From Breviolum minutum Mf 1.05b.01 (taxonomy: Eukaryota > Sar > Dinophyceae > Suessiales > Symbiodiniaceae), in assembly GCA_000507305.1 (NCBI GenBank), contig DF240020.1, positions 58,735-122,734 of the forward strand: a stretch of 64,000 nucleotides of DNA, read 5' to 3'. This document shows positions 1-11,400 of this stretch, one piece after another. A program made the position numbers and the translations under genes. Every line of letters begins with the position of its first letter. The first letter of the stretch is position 1. Below the pieces are notes generated by a model. It ran no database searches and had not been told where the DNA came from. It worked only from the letters and a program-made list of their open reading frames with translations.

Positions 1-1568
1 GTAGTACTTCTAAATGGATATATTTTTTCTCCGAACACGTTCCTGCCATGTTCCAACAAACATGGAGATGATTTGGACTTGATGAAAACCACCCCACATA
101 TCCCCACAGGAAGTGTTTGGAGACACCCGGATAACCACATGCACCAGAACTTGACAAAGTTTCATTGAAATGCGATCAGTTGCATGAGCCGAAATCCCTT
201 GAAGCCTATATAGACCATTTGGGGGGTGTAGCACAGCAAAGAGCACACACTGTTGATTGTCTTGTTCTAAGTTTGCGCAAACCTTTGCTTCAACTTTTAA
301 CAACCTTGCAAGACTCTTGAGTCTTCAGCCGAGGGACAGTTGCTGCTGTACGTTCCTGCTTGTCATCGGCGTGATCTTCCCCCACAGGAGAGTCTGGTGG
401 CACCTGCACTTGTCAGAGATAACTTCGAAATCTGTCTTCGAGACAAACAATAAAAACATACAAATGCTAGTCTGCCACTGTTGGTGCTGCACTCATAGTC
501 TGAAAGACCTGAAGTAGCTGAAGTATCAATTTTGGAACCATTCTGCTCTTGTCAATTGTCGGCACTGGACTCCCTCAATCTTGTATTCCAGCTTTCAAAC
601 AAACTTTTTGACATCTTAAACTACCGAAGCTAAGTAAAACCTGTCATTTAGGAAGCATTCAAGTGAAACTCGTTGAGGCCTCTTTGGGCTCCACTTTGGA
701 TCTTTGACCAGTTGGTCTTCCTCGACCACGCCCACGACCTTTAGCCTAGGCATTCAGCGGAAGCTCACTGGAAATGTCAGTGGCTACACATGGGTAGGAC
801 TTCGTAGTACTTCTAAATGGATACATTTTTTCTCCAAACATGTTCCTGCCATGTTCCAACAAACATGCAGATGATTTGGACTTGATGAAAACCACCCCAT
901 ATCCCCACAGCAAGTGTTTGGAGAGAGACACCCGGAGAACCACATGCACCAGAACTTGACAAAGTTTCATTGAAATGCGATCAGTTGCATGAGCCCAAAT
1001 CCCTTGAGGCCTATATAGACCATTTGGGGGATGTAGCACAGCAAAGAGCACACACTGTTGATTGTCTTGTTCTAAGTTTGCGCAAACCTTTGCTTCAACT
1101 TTTAACAACCTTGCAAGACTCTTGAGTCTTCAGCCGAGGGACAGTTGCTGCTGTACGTTCCTGCTTGTCATCGGCGTGATCTTCCCCGACAGGAGAGTCT
1201 GGTGGCACCTGCACTTGTCAGAGATAACTTCGAAATCTGTCTTCGGAACATACAAAAAAAACATGCAAATGCTAGTCTGCCACTGTTGGTGCTGCACTCA
1301 TCGTCTGAAAGACCTGAAGTAGCTGAAGTATAAAATTTGGAACCGCTCAGTCACTCTGCTCTTGTCAATTGTTGTCACTGGACTCCCTCAATCTTGTATT
1401 CCAGCTTTTAAACAAACTTTTTGACATCTTGAACTACCGAAGCTAAGTAAAACCTGTCATTTAGGAAGCATTCAAGTGAAACTCGTTGAGGCCTCTTTGG
1501 GCTCCACTTTGGATCTTTGACCAGTTGGTCTTCCTCGACCACGCCCACGACCTTTAGCCTAGGCATTC
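1..1568. repeat. Imperfect tandem duplication, about 0.8-kb unit
   Basis: Bases 1-755 recur at 804-1568 in the same orientation with scattered substitutions and small indels. Copy 1 begins gtagtacttctaaatgg at 1 and copy 2 begins with the same word at 804. Homology ends together after cctaggcattc (755 and 1568). Copy 1 starts at the window edge, so the array may extend to the left. Both copies carry the same exon-like minus-strand segment at their 3' end. Tandem gene or exon duplication is common in dinoflagellates. Confidence 0.9.
1408..1558 (-). CDS. Exon-like segment with stop, copy 2 of the duplication
   Basis: The acceptor is CCTAG|G at 1560-1558. The phase-2 frame reads about 49 codons (VVEEDQLVKDPKWSPKRPQ in its middle) to TAA at 1408, with roughly half of third positions G or C. 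The same segment in copy 1 (about 595-745) has an earlier TAA through a C-to-T change, so that copy looks broken. A second frame starts KGRGRGRGRP like an AT-hook, but its third-position GC is low. Function unknown; this is probably the last exon of the leftmost minus-strand gene. Confidence 0.4.
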
Positions 1569-2217
1569 GAATCATGTGCGATGGGATAACCAATTTCAGA
1601 AAAAAATCCCCTAACACAAATCCTTCTTCAAAAAGTATTTTTTTTTAGTATGGCATCCAGAGGGGAATTTCCTCTGAAATTTGGGTTTTCTTGTGTCTGG
1701 AAGGTTGATTGATATAGATATAAAATGTTCTTCAGATTTCTGTGGATTTTTCAAGATCATCTTTCATCAGAACTAGACAAGCAATGTTCAGGAGATATAG
1801 GAGATCAAAAGTTTTTCAAACATGAGCTGAGAGACAGATGCTGGATCATCTTTGTTCTCAGCCTCTGCCTGCAACAAACACAAAATCTGCTTCTGAATAC
1901 CTCCAAGTTGAGGTATAATTGGCTCAAGCTTCAAAATGGGGTAATTAGATCGTTCCCCGGACCAATTCGTGGGTCGTTTTTTTTAACGAACTTTGGATTG
2001 CGCAGCCGGTATCGATTTCGCCCCTAACTGGGGAATAGTACCTCCAGCAACTTAAAACCTATGGAAACTCAGGATTGGGAGGAGGGTTTTTGAAATCCTA
2101 ATTGGTCACCATTGGGATTTCAAGTGAATCACCAAACCATGGTCATGAAAAACCTAATGGGAGGAGGTTTTTTATCACCACTTTCCGAAAAAAATTCACC
2201 TCCTTCCAACTTCCAAC

Positions 2218-2361
2218 CCCGGAACATGTTCAGCGTCCACCTTCTCCTGTCCTGCTTCGCATCTTCGTCGCTTGCGCGGCCGAGCCTAACCCACCCATGG
2301 ACCCCATGCAGTAAAGTCCGGGGATACCAGGCATTTCGCACCTGCACCTGGTGATTTTCAC
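2218..2361 (-). CDS. Exon of unidentified minus-strand gene
   Basis: Acceptor TTTTGCAG|GT and donor CGGG|GTTGG bound 144 bp. The phase-1 frame is rich in charged residues (GRASDEDAKQDRRRWTLNMF) with about 70% G or C at third positions. A phase-0 frame through the same acceptor is also open and ends in its own stop (MRSRTGEGGR*). That frame would join the exon at 2819 in phase, so the frame is not settled. No family recognised. Confidence 0.55.
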
Positions 2362-2642
2362 CTGCAAAATTCTTGGGATTTTTGTTGTTTTGCAACCGAT
2401 TTTTCCAAGGTGACCCTTTGCTTTTTGTAAGCGTTTGATGGGAGTGGAATTCGGTTGATGACACACTTTTTCAGAATACGATGAACCTCGAAGCTTCTAG
2501 CGTGGTTGACCTAAAACTGGGGGTGTATTTGGAAGAGGAGATCCCCGTTTTTTCGGAAACCATCCGTTTCAGGTTTTTTCCCGTGAGTTTTTTTGGGGGG
2601 TGTAAAAGACTTCCAACGAAAAAAACTGTAAGTTGAATAAGT

Positions 2643-2739
2643 ATACCCTCCAGGGAATTAACATATCCCCCTGATAAGGCATATTTGAAGATGATTTTCC
2701 TTTTCCCCAGGTGGGATATGTTAATTTCAGGGAGTGTAC
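2643..2739. mobile_element. MITE-like inverted-repeat element, family A
   Basis: The ends form an inverted repeat: taccctccagggaattaa on the left and ttaatttcagggagtgta on the right, around a core of about 60 bp. No coding capacity. Related elements occur elsewhere in the window with the same TACCCTC / AACTAACAT-type ends. Confidence 0.65.
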
Positions 2740-2818
2740 ATCATCCTTGAGGACAATTCCCAACGTTCCAACGGTAATGAAGATATTGTTTCTTTCAAAA
2801 CTGGTGACAAGATGAGTC

Positions 2819-2865
2819 CTCACAAATCTCCCCCCCGGCCATAGGCACCTCATCTTCGGGACCGC
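2819..2865 (-). CDS. Small exon candidate
   Basis: Acceptor AAAAAAG|GC and a GA donor (TGTGAG|GACTCA) enclose 47 bp in phase 1 to 0, reading GPEDEVPMAGGEICE. It is GC-rich against an AT-rich background. It belongs to the gene left of CRY-DASH, but its phase does not join the exon at 3259, so at least one exon or boundary is missing. Confidence 0.35.
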
Positions 2866-3258
2866 CTTTTTTCGGAGGCTTTTTCAAAAAACAGGGGTGG
2901 AAGTTGAGGGTTGCCATCTTTTGGTGAAAATGGTTGGTTTCATCATGACCCATGAGGTGATGAAAGAAATCCCATTCAAATATATACATTCTCTTTGCCA
3001 GGGAGTTCCAGAGAGTTCAGGGAAAAATTTGATGAGGCAACCGAGAGGAAAAAAAAACATGTTGAAGGTTTGCCACATATTTCAATTTTTGCACAAAACT
3101 GAGAGAGTAAAGGTACAGTATCTGTAAATATACTTAAAAGAACAGTTGATGGCTAAAAATCCTGCAAAGCAGTTCAACCTAGGTATACACAAAATTCCAT
3201 CTTTCCGATTTTATTTTTACAAAAAACACAATACCTCCAAAAACCCCGTGGTTTTAAC

Positions 3259-3397
3259 CCCCGCTGCAGTCGTCGTTTTTTATCCATGGCCTGGCCTTCC
3301 GTTTTTTGTTTCCGCCAAACGTCACGCTGAAGTTTGGCCATGAGCAAGGCTAATCGCCAGGATCCCCAGGAAGTTAAACTGAACCATGCCGATTTGC
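3259..3397 (-). CDS. Exon candidate, basic segment
   Basis: The acceptor is GGAG|GC and the donor is CGGGG|GTTAAA. The open phase contains MAKLQRDVWRKQKTEGQAMD followed by KKRRLQRG, a strongly basic stretch that could be a nuclear-targeting segment. A later acceptor (TTCAG at 3384) would give a shorter exon. No family recognised. Confidence 0.45.
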
Positions 3398-3399
3398 CT

Positions 3400-5247
3400 C
3401 CACCCCAAAACTCCAAGAAAGACATGGGGTGTGTTGGTTTGTTGGTTGCATTCCCCCAAGTTGTTGGGTGTCAAAGGCTTCCAACAAAAAAGGGGAAGCT
3501 TGCGTTTCCATTACTCAAAGGAGGTTTCACGAGACTTTGAGACGTTCTTTCACCATGTGAGTTTTACAGCGCAGATGCATGAGTGGGTTTGGAGCTCCGA
3601 AACAAACGAAATGATGACATTTTGTGGTTACAAGGGTGGCATCGTTGAAAGTATGGGAAAACGGAGGTTTTTGCCCAACGTGAGGGGAGATCATGTTGGA
3701 AAAAGATGAGGGATGACTTTGGGGGGGAGGATTTTGTGTGTGCATGTATCTGGTGACGAGGTGTGGACAAGAACCCCTGCCAAGTTGGTGCTTTGTTCCG
3801 ATTTGGTTTGTGTTTTGGCGTCTCAATCAAACTCCTTTGTTTTCATGGTGTATACAGATTTTTTTCCCAGCTCAAAAATTCAGTTTTGACACTTCTGAGA
3901 AAGAACATCATCAAAGAGTTTCAAACGATTTCATATCATATTTCACTGCAGTGTGTCAAATTTGGCTTCAGTCTCCCCCCGTGAACAACCCCAAACAATA
4001 ATCCACAGAAATCGTCATGTTTTCTTGTGGGATCGGATACCAACCAACCCCCATCCGTTTTCCGTTGGATTTCTTTGGCGTTCAGGGAATTTTTCGGGTT
4101 CAATGCTTTCAGGCTACATAGCACCAAAATGTCAAAACAAAAGGGGCAGCACAGGCACAGGAATTTCATTTCTAAAAGGAATCGTTAGCACCGACCTTCT
4201 TCACGTTGCATGGGCAATCTTAACGTTAGCATGTTGGGTGAATTTCCTGATCATCTTGAAAAATCTGGACATCTTTGTTTTTCGTGTCGATTTCATGTGA
4301 TCTTTCACTACAAAAAACCGCTACCGTTTTGGGGTAACCTTACGATTCAGGGAGTTGGAATGCTTGAGTCTCAAAATTACAACCCTCAAGCCCTAAAGTG
4401 TTTCCTACTAGTAGATGAGTTTGCTCAAACAGACTTTCCTCCATTAAAAAAGGGTCCTAATCTGCAAAGTTGAGCATCTTTGAGCCCCGGGCTAAAAAAA
4501 GTTGTTTGGATAAGGAATCAAATTACCAAGGGATGGGAATATATGTATATATATATATATAATGCAGTATGTCATGTCTCAACAAACAAAAGTCAATCTA
4601 AAAGGATCTTCACATTTTTTGGGCAACTGTTTCTTGGCAAAACAAAACATCTCAGCCTGTTCCACTCCTTGAAGGCCTGGCATCCCGCCTTGTCCAATAG
4701 CCACCCAACCAGCACCTTTCCTATCCTTGGCAAAGAGGGATTTCTTGTACATGATGAACTAGGATTTTGAGGCCAGTGACCCCCGTTTTTTGAGGCCAGT
4801 CACCACCAGGAGTATCACTTTTTGGGGGAGGGGAGCATCTCAAATTGTGAAGGTTATGAACCTATGACCAAAATTGAAGTAGTTTGGCAGTCATATTGCA
4901 GTCATCATGGAAAGTTCAATCCAAAAGGACGGGTGATTTTCCCAAGGTTTTTGGGGATCCCCAAACAGCATAGAAATTTTCCCAACAAAACTGGGCATTC
5001 CTGGCATTCCCAACAAAAAATTGGACTTCGACTCTTTCCCACACCCCCTTAAAAAAAACTGCAGGAAATTCCAGCACCAACCAAAAAAAGTGCATACTTC
5101 TCGACAAAAAATTGAACTTCAAACAAACATCTTAAAAACAACAACATCAAAAAATGTCCAACCCTGAAACAACAAAAATATCCCAAGATCTTAGGGATTA
5201 TTTTTCTAACCACTTTATTTTCATATCTCAAAATATCTCATCTCCAC
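3400..5247. other. Intron/spacer, no supported gene
   Basis: AT-rich sequence with homopolymer A and T runs and a short TA repeat near 4547-4560. The only weak candidates are short open stretches near 3571-3668 on the plus strand and 4660-4760 on the minus strand. Neither has paired splice sites that fit a neighbour. Confidence 0.5.
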
Positions 5248-5343
5248 CCGTCCATCCAAGTTGCTTCCCAACACCGCAACTGCGTGAGGTCCCATGTTTC
5301 ATCCGAACGAAGGCCCGGCGAGGCAGTATGTGGATGCTGTGCC
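5248..5343 (-). CDS. Exon of gene starting near 7408
   Basis: Acceptor CTGCCAG|G and donor GACGG|GTGGAG give 96 bp, phase 2 to 2. It reads AQHPHTASPGLRSDETWDLT then QLRCWEATWMDG. The phase joins the upstream exon at 6412-6452. The opposite strand is also open here (MFHPNEGPARQYVDAVPWQR), but the minus reading has a proper acceptor, donor and matching phase. Confidence 0.5.
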
Positions 5344-6411
5344 CTGGCAGAGGCTGCGATTTTTGGTGGATTTTTGGGTGGATGTTTGGCAGGTTCCAGA
5401 AGTTTTTGGTGGATTTTTTGAGGAAATTTATGGGATCTTCGGGGGGTTGGAGAAATTGATGGGAATCTGGTGGAAAATGATTGGGAATGTTTAGATTTGG
5501 GGAAAGTGATCACCTTCCCAATCCAGATTTTTTTGGGATGGAATGTATCAGCTTCTAAACTTTATCATCAATCAAATTTCCGATGTTCACTTTTCACTAA
5601 ATCTGAGCACCATTTTTGAAATCTACCTTGGATCATCTACTACCACATCCCTGATCCCTAACAGCCAGTCAGTTTTGTCCCCTTTTAGAAAAGGTGGCAA
5701 AGTTGGAAAGGATTTCTAACTGCCGGCTTCCCTGATTTGTTGGTGCCTTTCCCGGATTGGCTGTTGGTTTTTAGGGATGACATCATCTCTGAGGTTTCGC
5801 CGAATGGGCCTCTGGGAAAAGCCCAAAAAAAAAGTTTGGAAGGTTTGGGAATGGATCACTAGCGGATCGCTTGGGTTCTGTATAAATCTTCACTTGCCAC
5901 TGTTCTTGCTGGGGGGAGCATCCTAAGACATGCCCCTAATTCTTAAAGATGTGCCATTTGACTATGGTTTAACACTCTTTTGCACCTCCAAAATTCTGCC
6001 AATACAACCGATATGATCAATGTTGATGGTCCCCAATTCTTGAGCCCCATTTTGAGGCTGTATATTGTATCCCCGGAAAAACTAAGCACCTTGAACCTCA
6101 ATCTGACAAAGGAATCACTCTTTTCCTGTGATAGTTATTTGACGAAGATTTTGCAGCCATCCAAATGATTGACACGAAAATCTATGGTCAAAATACAAAG
6201 CAAAACATCATCAAGCATTTGATGATGGAATTCCGCAATATAACTGTTTGATCATGTTACAGCATCAGTTTTGACAGAATTGTAATGTTACCCAGAATTT
6301 CAAATCATATGGAACCAAATTTTTACAAATCAGTTCCCAAGAAAAAAACTGCTGAAAAAAATCTTCACCAATTTCTTTCCACCATCCATTTCTCCGTAGG
6401 TAACCCGTGAC
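5344..6411. other. Intron, nothing else seen
   Basis: AT-rich, with many short in-frame stops on both strands. A 62-codon plus-strand ORF at 5980-6168 has neutral composition and no splice context, so it is not called. Confidence 0.45.
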
Positions 6412-6452
6412 CTCTCCCGTGGTTCGTCTTTGAATTGACTGAGGAAGCCCGC
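6412..6452 (-). CDS. 41-bp exon
   Basis: Acceptor TTTCTAAG|GC and donor GAGAG|GTCACG enclose 13 codons plus 2 bases (AGFLSQFKDEPRER). Phase 0 entry fits the donor at 7307 and phase 2 exit fits the exon at 5343. Joined to the upstream exon it reads ETWLFDW-AGFLSQFK. Unknown product. Confidence 0.45.
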
Positions 6453-7306
6453 CTTAGAAACCCCACCAATCGCAGATTGCAGTTCGCGTCTGGTGGTTTG
6501 TTTCTTGAAAAATGCTCAGAGAACTTTCTAGTGATCGAACATTTGGGGATTGAACAAATGGATTTTGTATAAAGGAATCAAATGTTCTTGAAAGTACAAG
6601 GGACGGGTGTTTTGGGGGGGTAAGTTCTTGACAAGATACAGTACGGGCAATTCGAATCTTCATTTGCAAATGTACACATTTGAAACCACCACAAAGAATG
6701 TATTGATTCTTGAATCAAACATGCAACTGAAGGGAGGTTAGCAAGTACACTGCTGAGAAGGGCTCATTAAAGAAAAACATCCCTGGCTCCACGAGATCAA
6801 ATCCAGTCAATTGATCCATTTCATGAACTTATCACCATAAAAATTGCAACTAGGTGGTGTCAACCCATTTCGGAAATATTTGTCAAATTGGATCAGTTCC
6901 CCAGGGTACAGATCAAAAAAATATCTTTGGGAAGAACCACTCAGTATGAGATCGCCATGCTTTTTTGGACATCCAATTCAGAGTTGTTTGGAGACATCTC
7001 ATGCTTTAGTTGATTTTTTCGGTTCACTTTAAACACCCCTGTTTTGAACGGGGGTCAATTCCACCGGAAAAAAAAACACCTCGGGGAAAGTTGCCAAAAT
7101 GACAAGCCAAATCAAGGACATCTTGGTGGTCTGAATCCTTTTTTGTCATATAGATCCCTTCATAATCAAAAGCCTGCCAGTTTTGGCATCTTCAAAATTT
7201 TCTAAAGATCCATCCCCCCAAAAAATACAAAAACTGGCCAGACAAATCACCATTTGATTTTTTTGGCACAAGGCCACCCGGTGGTCTATGTTTAACACCA
7301 CCCAAC

Positions 7307-7413
7307 CCAATCGAAAAGCCAGGTTTCATAGGCCACAGATTTCAATCTGCCACGTTGATCCAGTACGGCCCCATCCACGGTGAAGAGCGGACTTGATGGC
7401 ACCGCCATGGAAG
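7307..7413 (-). CDS. Probable first coding exon of an unidentified gene
   Basis: The acceptor ATTTTCCCAG is followed after 5 bases by ATG at 7408 (context TTCCATGGCGG). The frame reads MAVPSSPLFTVDGAVLDQRG, then RLKSVAYETWLFDW, to a donor TGG|GTTGGG at 7307, 34 codons in phase 0. A 28-bp segment at 7651-7678 with clean TTTACCAG acceptor and GGC|GTAAGT donor lies upstream. It could be a 5' UTR exon, or coding (ISEQVSGFW) joining in phase if the ATG is internal. The gene lies head-to-tail behind CRY-DASH. Confidence 0.5.
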
Positions 7414-8109
7414 CTGGGAAAATGTCAGGTGGAAACTTGTAACAAAAGTGGGGTTCTTCCTGTTGTTGATTTTTCTTGGAGAAGGGGAGAAGAGAACATA
7501 CAAGTAGTTCAAAAAAACTAGAGTTGGTATGAATTGTGGCATCCTCCCGGAAAGTCAAAAAAAATGAAATGACCTTCCCCAAAATCCTGAGAATGATGTT
7601 CTCTATAAAGAGGTGGGGAGAAAAAAAACAACGACACACACGCAACTTACGCCAGAATCCTGAGACTTGCTCACTGATCTGGTAAATTAAACTGGAAACT
7701 ATCAGCAAGGTTGAAGGGTACCCCATTGAAGGGAAAAGAAAACATGATAGCCCACTTCATCGTTCTTAAAAAAAAGGTCCCACAAAAAATGATTCCCAAA
7801 AGAACAATTTCTTCAAGGAAAGAAAAATCGAACTGTTGGGATGTTTCTTTTTAACAAAGTCTTTCAGTATATCAACTCACCTGGATTCTGCTCACTGACT
7901 TTTTCAACAAAAAAATGTACACACTGCAAAATTAATATAGAAAAGAACAATGGAGGTTCCCAAATGGGAAATTCCTAGGTTGCATCTTAATTTTCCGGGT
8001 GTAAGTTGATGCAAGTTGATGTATGTCTATCCATCTCTATCCAACTTCTACTTGCTTGAGCCAGCCTAAGATGAGTAAAGGATCGGCCCTTTTTGATCTC
8101 TGGTTCCAC

Positions 8110-8215
8110 TCAAACAAACTCTTGGATCAATTCCAATGCCATGCACAACTCTGCTGCCACCGAGATGGGTGAAAATGGTGGATGTCTGGTCGCCAACAAA
8201 AATCGGACATCAACC
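8110..8215 (-). CDS. Unplaced exon-like segment
   Basis: The minus frame RFLLATRHPPFSPISVAAEL, then CMALELIQEFV and a stop, is protein-like, but there is no AG|G acceptor. A plus-strand frame over the same bases is also open. It could be the last exon of CRY-DASH or an upstream piece of the 7408 gene. Confidence 0.25.
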
Positions 8216-8399
8216 ATTGATGTAGGGGAAAATTGTCCAAACATTAGATCTACCCCCCCCCACCCACCCAAAAAGCAGTGGCAAATAAAAGTTTGTTTTT
8301 TTTCGGGATCCCCTGCAAATCCCAAAAGTGATTCCAGTTGGTGGCTGGCAATCCTGGGTGGGGGGGGTAGATCCAAAACTTCCCAACAAAAAAACTGTC

Positions 8400-8473
8400 C
8401 CCCAACTTTTTCGGCTGCCACCGGCGCAACCGTGGGCTTGGTTGGTTTTCCTTCACTTCAACTTGTCCAGTGC
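8400..8473 (-). CDS. CRY-DASH: Possible CRY-DASH exon 18
   Basis: Acceptor CCTCAAG|G and GA donor TTGGGG|GACAGT; phase 1 entry matches exon 17. Reads [20 protein letters not shown]. The frame stays open to a TAG at 8250 if the donor is not used. Two other frames look coding over part of the stretch, so this is tentative. Confidence 0.45.
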
Positions 8474-11400
8474 CTTGAGGCGATCGAGATTTGCGCACAC
8501 CCGAAAAAGCTACTCGAAATATAGGCAAAGTACACATCAGAATGATGTAGAAGAAATTTCAAACTTCTCGAACATCTCAAGATACGTATCATATCCACCA
8601 AGCATGCGTTTTTTTATCTCACAAGTTGTTGGGGTTGGTAAAAGGGTTTAGTCTGTAACATTAGGATTCCCATCTTCCAGAAGCGAATAGCAAAACCCCA
8701 AGACCAACCAAGTGGCCAGCTGGCATCACCATGCTTTGACTACAGATCAATGGGTCCCCATGGCGATCCCACGTAGCTAGGTGGCTAGGAACTGGGACAT
8801 CTACGCCATAGGGAAATTTTAGGAGGTGAAACAACAAACATATATGTTGTATGAATCAATAGATTGAATATATGATATACTATATCTATGTATCTGTACA
8901 CAGTATTTATATATATATATATGGATATACTTAGCAACTTGCCACTGATCAGTATCACCTCCAGTGTTTGATTTCACCAAGGTGCCTTTGCCCCGTCGCA
9001 GTTTGGAGGAAATGCCACCTTTCTGTTTACCCTTCGAAACAGTCTCCCCAGTCTCCATCTTCGCTGCATGCGTCGTGGCATACCAATCCTTGGACAGTTG
9101 GACAATTTTGAAGCCAGACTTTGTCATGCACCAAATCAAGTTACAGTGGAGTGGAAAGTGAAAGTGGTTGTTGTTGTGGTGGTGTTCGTAGCCAAATATG
9201 TCATCCACAAGTGGTCGCTAAACTTTGGATGGTTCAGAAATCCAGCGACCCACTCTATTGGAAAAACTATCAATAGTGGCATGTTCCTACTTATCAGCTG
9301 GTTTGCGGAATTTCTGAAGCAGGGAGCCATGCCGGCAGAATCAACCAACAAACTTCACTCAGCCCAGTTCGTTGCAACTTTCTGAAAAATGGCGTTCCAA
9401 TTGGTGGTTTCAACCCCATTGAAAAAAATGGACCAAATTCATTTTCCCAAGTCCTTGGGATGAAAGTTCGAAGACGACAAAACATTTTGAAACCACCACC
9501 TAGCAATAATACCCGGATATCGGGTAAAATCACATTCCCATCACAAAACACAAAACCGCAAACCCTTCACTCTGCTTTCGAGCGTCAGGTGCCACCTCCG
9601 AACCCGAAGAACCTTCCAGCGTACGCTTGCTGGCCGTGTCCGGCGGCGAGGGATAGCTCGGCCGGGAGCTGGGTGGCAGCATCCACGGACAATGGATGTA
9701 GTCCTGTAACCAACGGATGGAGGGGGAATCCCTCCGGAAAAGTTGGTCAATTTTTGGCCGTAGGTAAAAATGCCACAGAAATCGGATGCACGAATGTTCG
9801 GATTGTTGGGACAATGTGGATTTCTTTCGCTACGCTTCTCAAATTGCTGTTGAGTTACGCAAAAATCGAAGATCGCGGTGATGTCACATGGCAATCATTC
9901 AAAAAATTGAGGAAAAACACCAAGCTACCCGGAGGACCGTTTTAAGTCGAAGTCTTCCCAAAATCCTCCCAAAAAAAACCACCCATGGCTCCTTGGGAAC
10001 ATCGCGAAGTTCAGGCAACCAAAATTTCCTTTTTGGGGGGGTCTGGTGCTCCAAAGGCCCAGAGAACCAAAAAAAATGTTGGGTCATGAAAGCGACTGAG
10101 AACTTGAAAGAAGAAATTGATTGAACATTTGACGACTTTGCCTGTGTTTTCAAAAAACTCGCATGTTCTCAACAAAAGCTCTGATTTGTGGAAGTGGCCA
10201 AATCCATCCAAATGCACGTCCACTGTACACACACAAACTGCAAACAACCTGAAATATTCAACACCATCTACTACCAGCCACCAGCAGCACCGGTACCGGT
10301 ACCAGCACCAACAGCAACAGCAACAAGAACAAGAACAAACCAGAAGAAGAGCCACCACCTTTCCGCATAGGCCAAGTGACACAAAGTCCCCGTTGCGGTC
10401 AAAACGGTCACGTTCCTCCGCCAAGTTGAACCAACGGCTGCCACCGTGACCAAACCCTTGGCCTGGATCAAGGAATCATCGGGTTGAAGGAGGTCCTTCC
10501 ATGTGGGTCCCACCTGAATTCATTCAAGATAGCTTAAGCATTCATGATTCATGACCTGGGGTTTGACATTCATCTTGTTTTTTTTCAAGAAACCCCAATG
10601 GAGTAACCCACCCTTACCCCAAGTCCATCATGAAGATCTCTAAGGCCTGCTACCCCAGCTGCACGCATCCAGTTGCCCCAGTTGGCACTAACATCATAAT
10701 CCACCAGGCGCGACTCAAAGAGTTCAGCACCCACACGCCAATCCAATTGTAACTCCTTGGGCGGGGATTGAGTCGGGAAAGGATGTTGAAATACACAAAT
10801 TTAGTAAAATACCAATTTTCAGGACAGTTTTTCAATGTTCCAACAGAGCGGGTTTTGAAAAGGTATCTGTGCGCCAACAAGCTGTTTCAGGAAAAGAATT
10901 CGAAAGGAAAACAATGAAAAAGTAGATGGTGCAACGCGCATCTCCAATCCATTGGTTCAGCATAGCCCCTTGCCCCACACTCTTACTTACTAACTCACTA
11001 CACTGTGGGAATTACTGCTCTTATTTTCCAGCTGGGGTTGGAACTTCTTAAGCACGTCCATTATCTTACCAAAGACCAACCAGAATAGATCCGGTTCAGC
11101 TTCCACATGTTGATGGCCCAAGATTCTAAGATGACATATGAAGCTACAAATTGCCGTGCCCGGTTGGACATAAAGCCACTAATTGTCATCTCTCGCACCG
11201 CTGCGTCGATCAAAGGCATCCCAATGCACCCAGCAAAAAGCTGGGCTTCCAATTCCGGGTCGCGGCGCCAGGGCAGGGAAACACGACCAGGACCTGCCAA
11301 CAAGGCTCGGTCGCTACACGGTGAATCAACAGAGCATTTCAAGTTGGGTTAGTAGAGACCATTAGTTGGTGGTCAGCCGCCTATTCAAGGCATTTCAAAA

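Noticed and set aside
1461-1557. AT-hook-like KGRGRGRGRP frame in both duplication copies
   Set aside because: Low third-position GC, and a competing frame through the same acceptor is more coding-like. The GRG run is a by-product of ggtcgtgggcgtgg.
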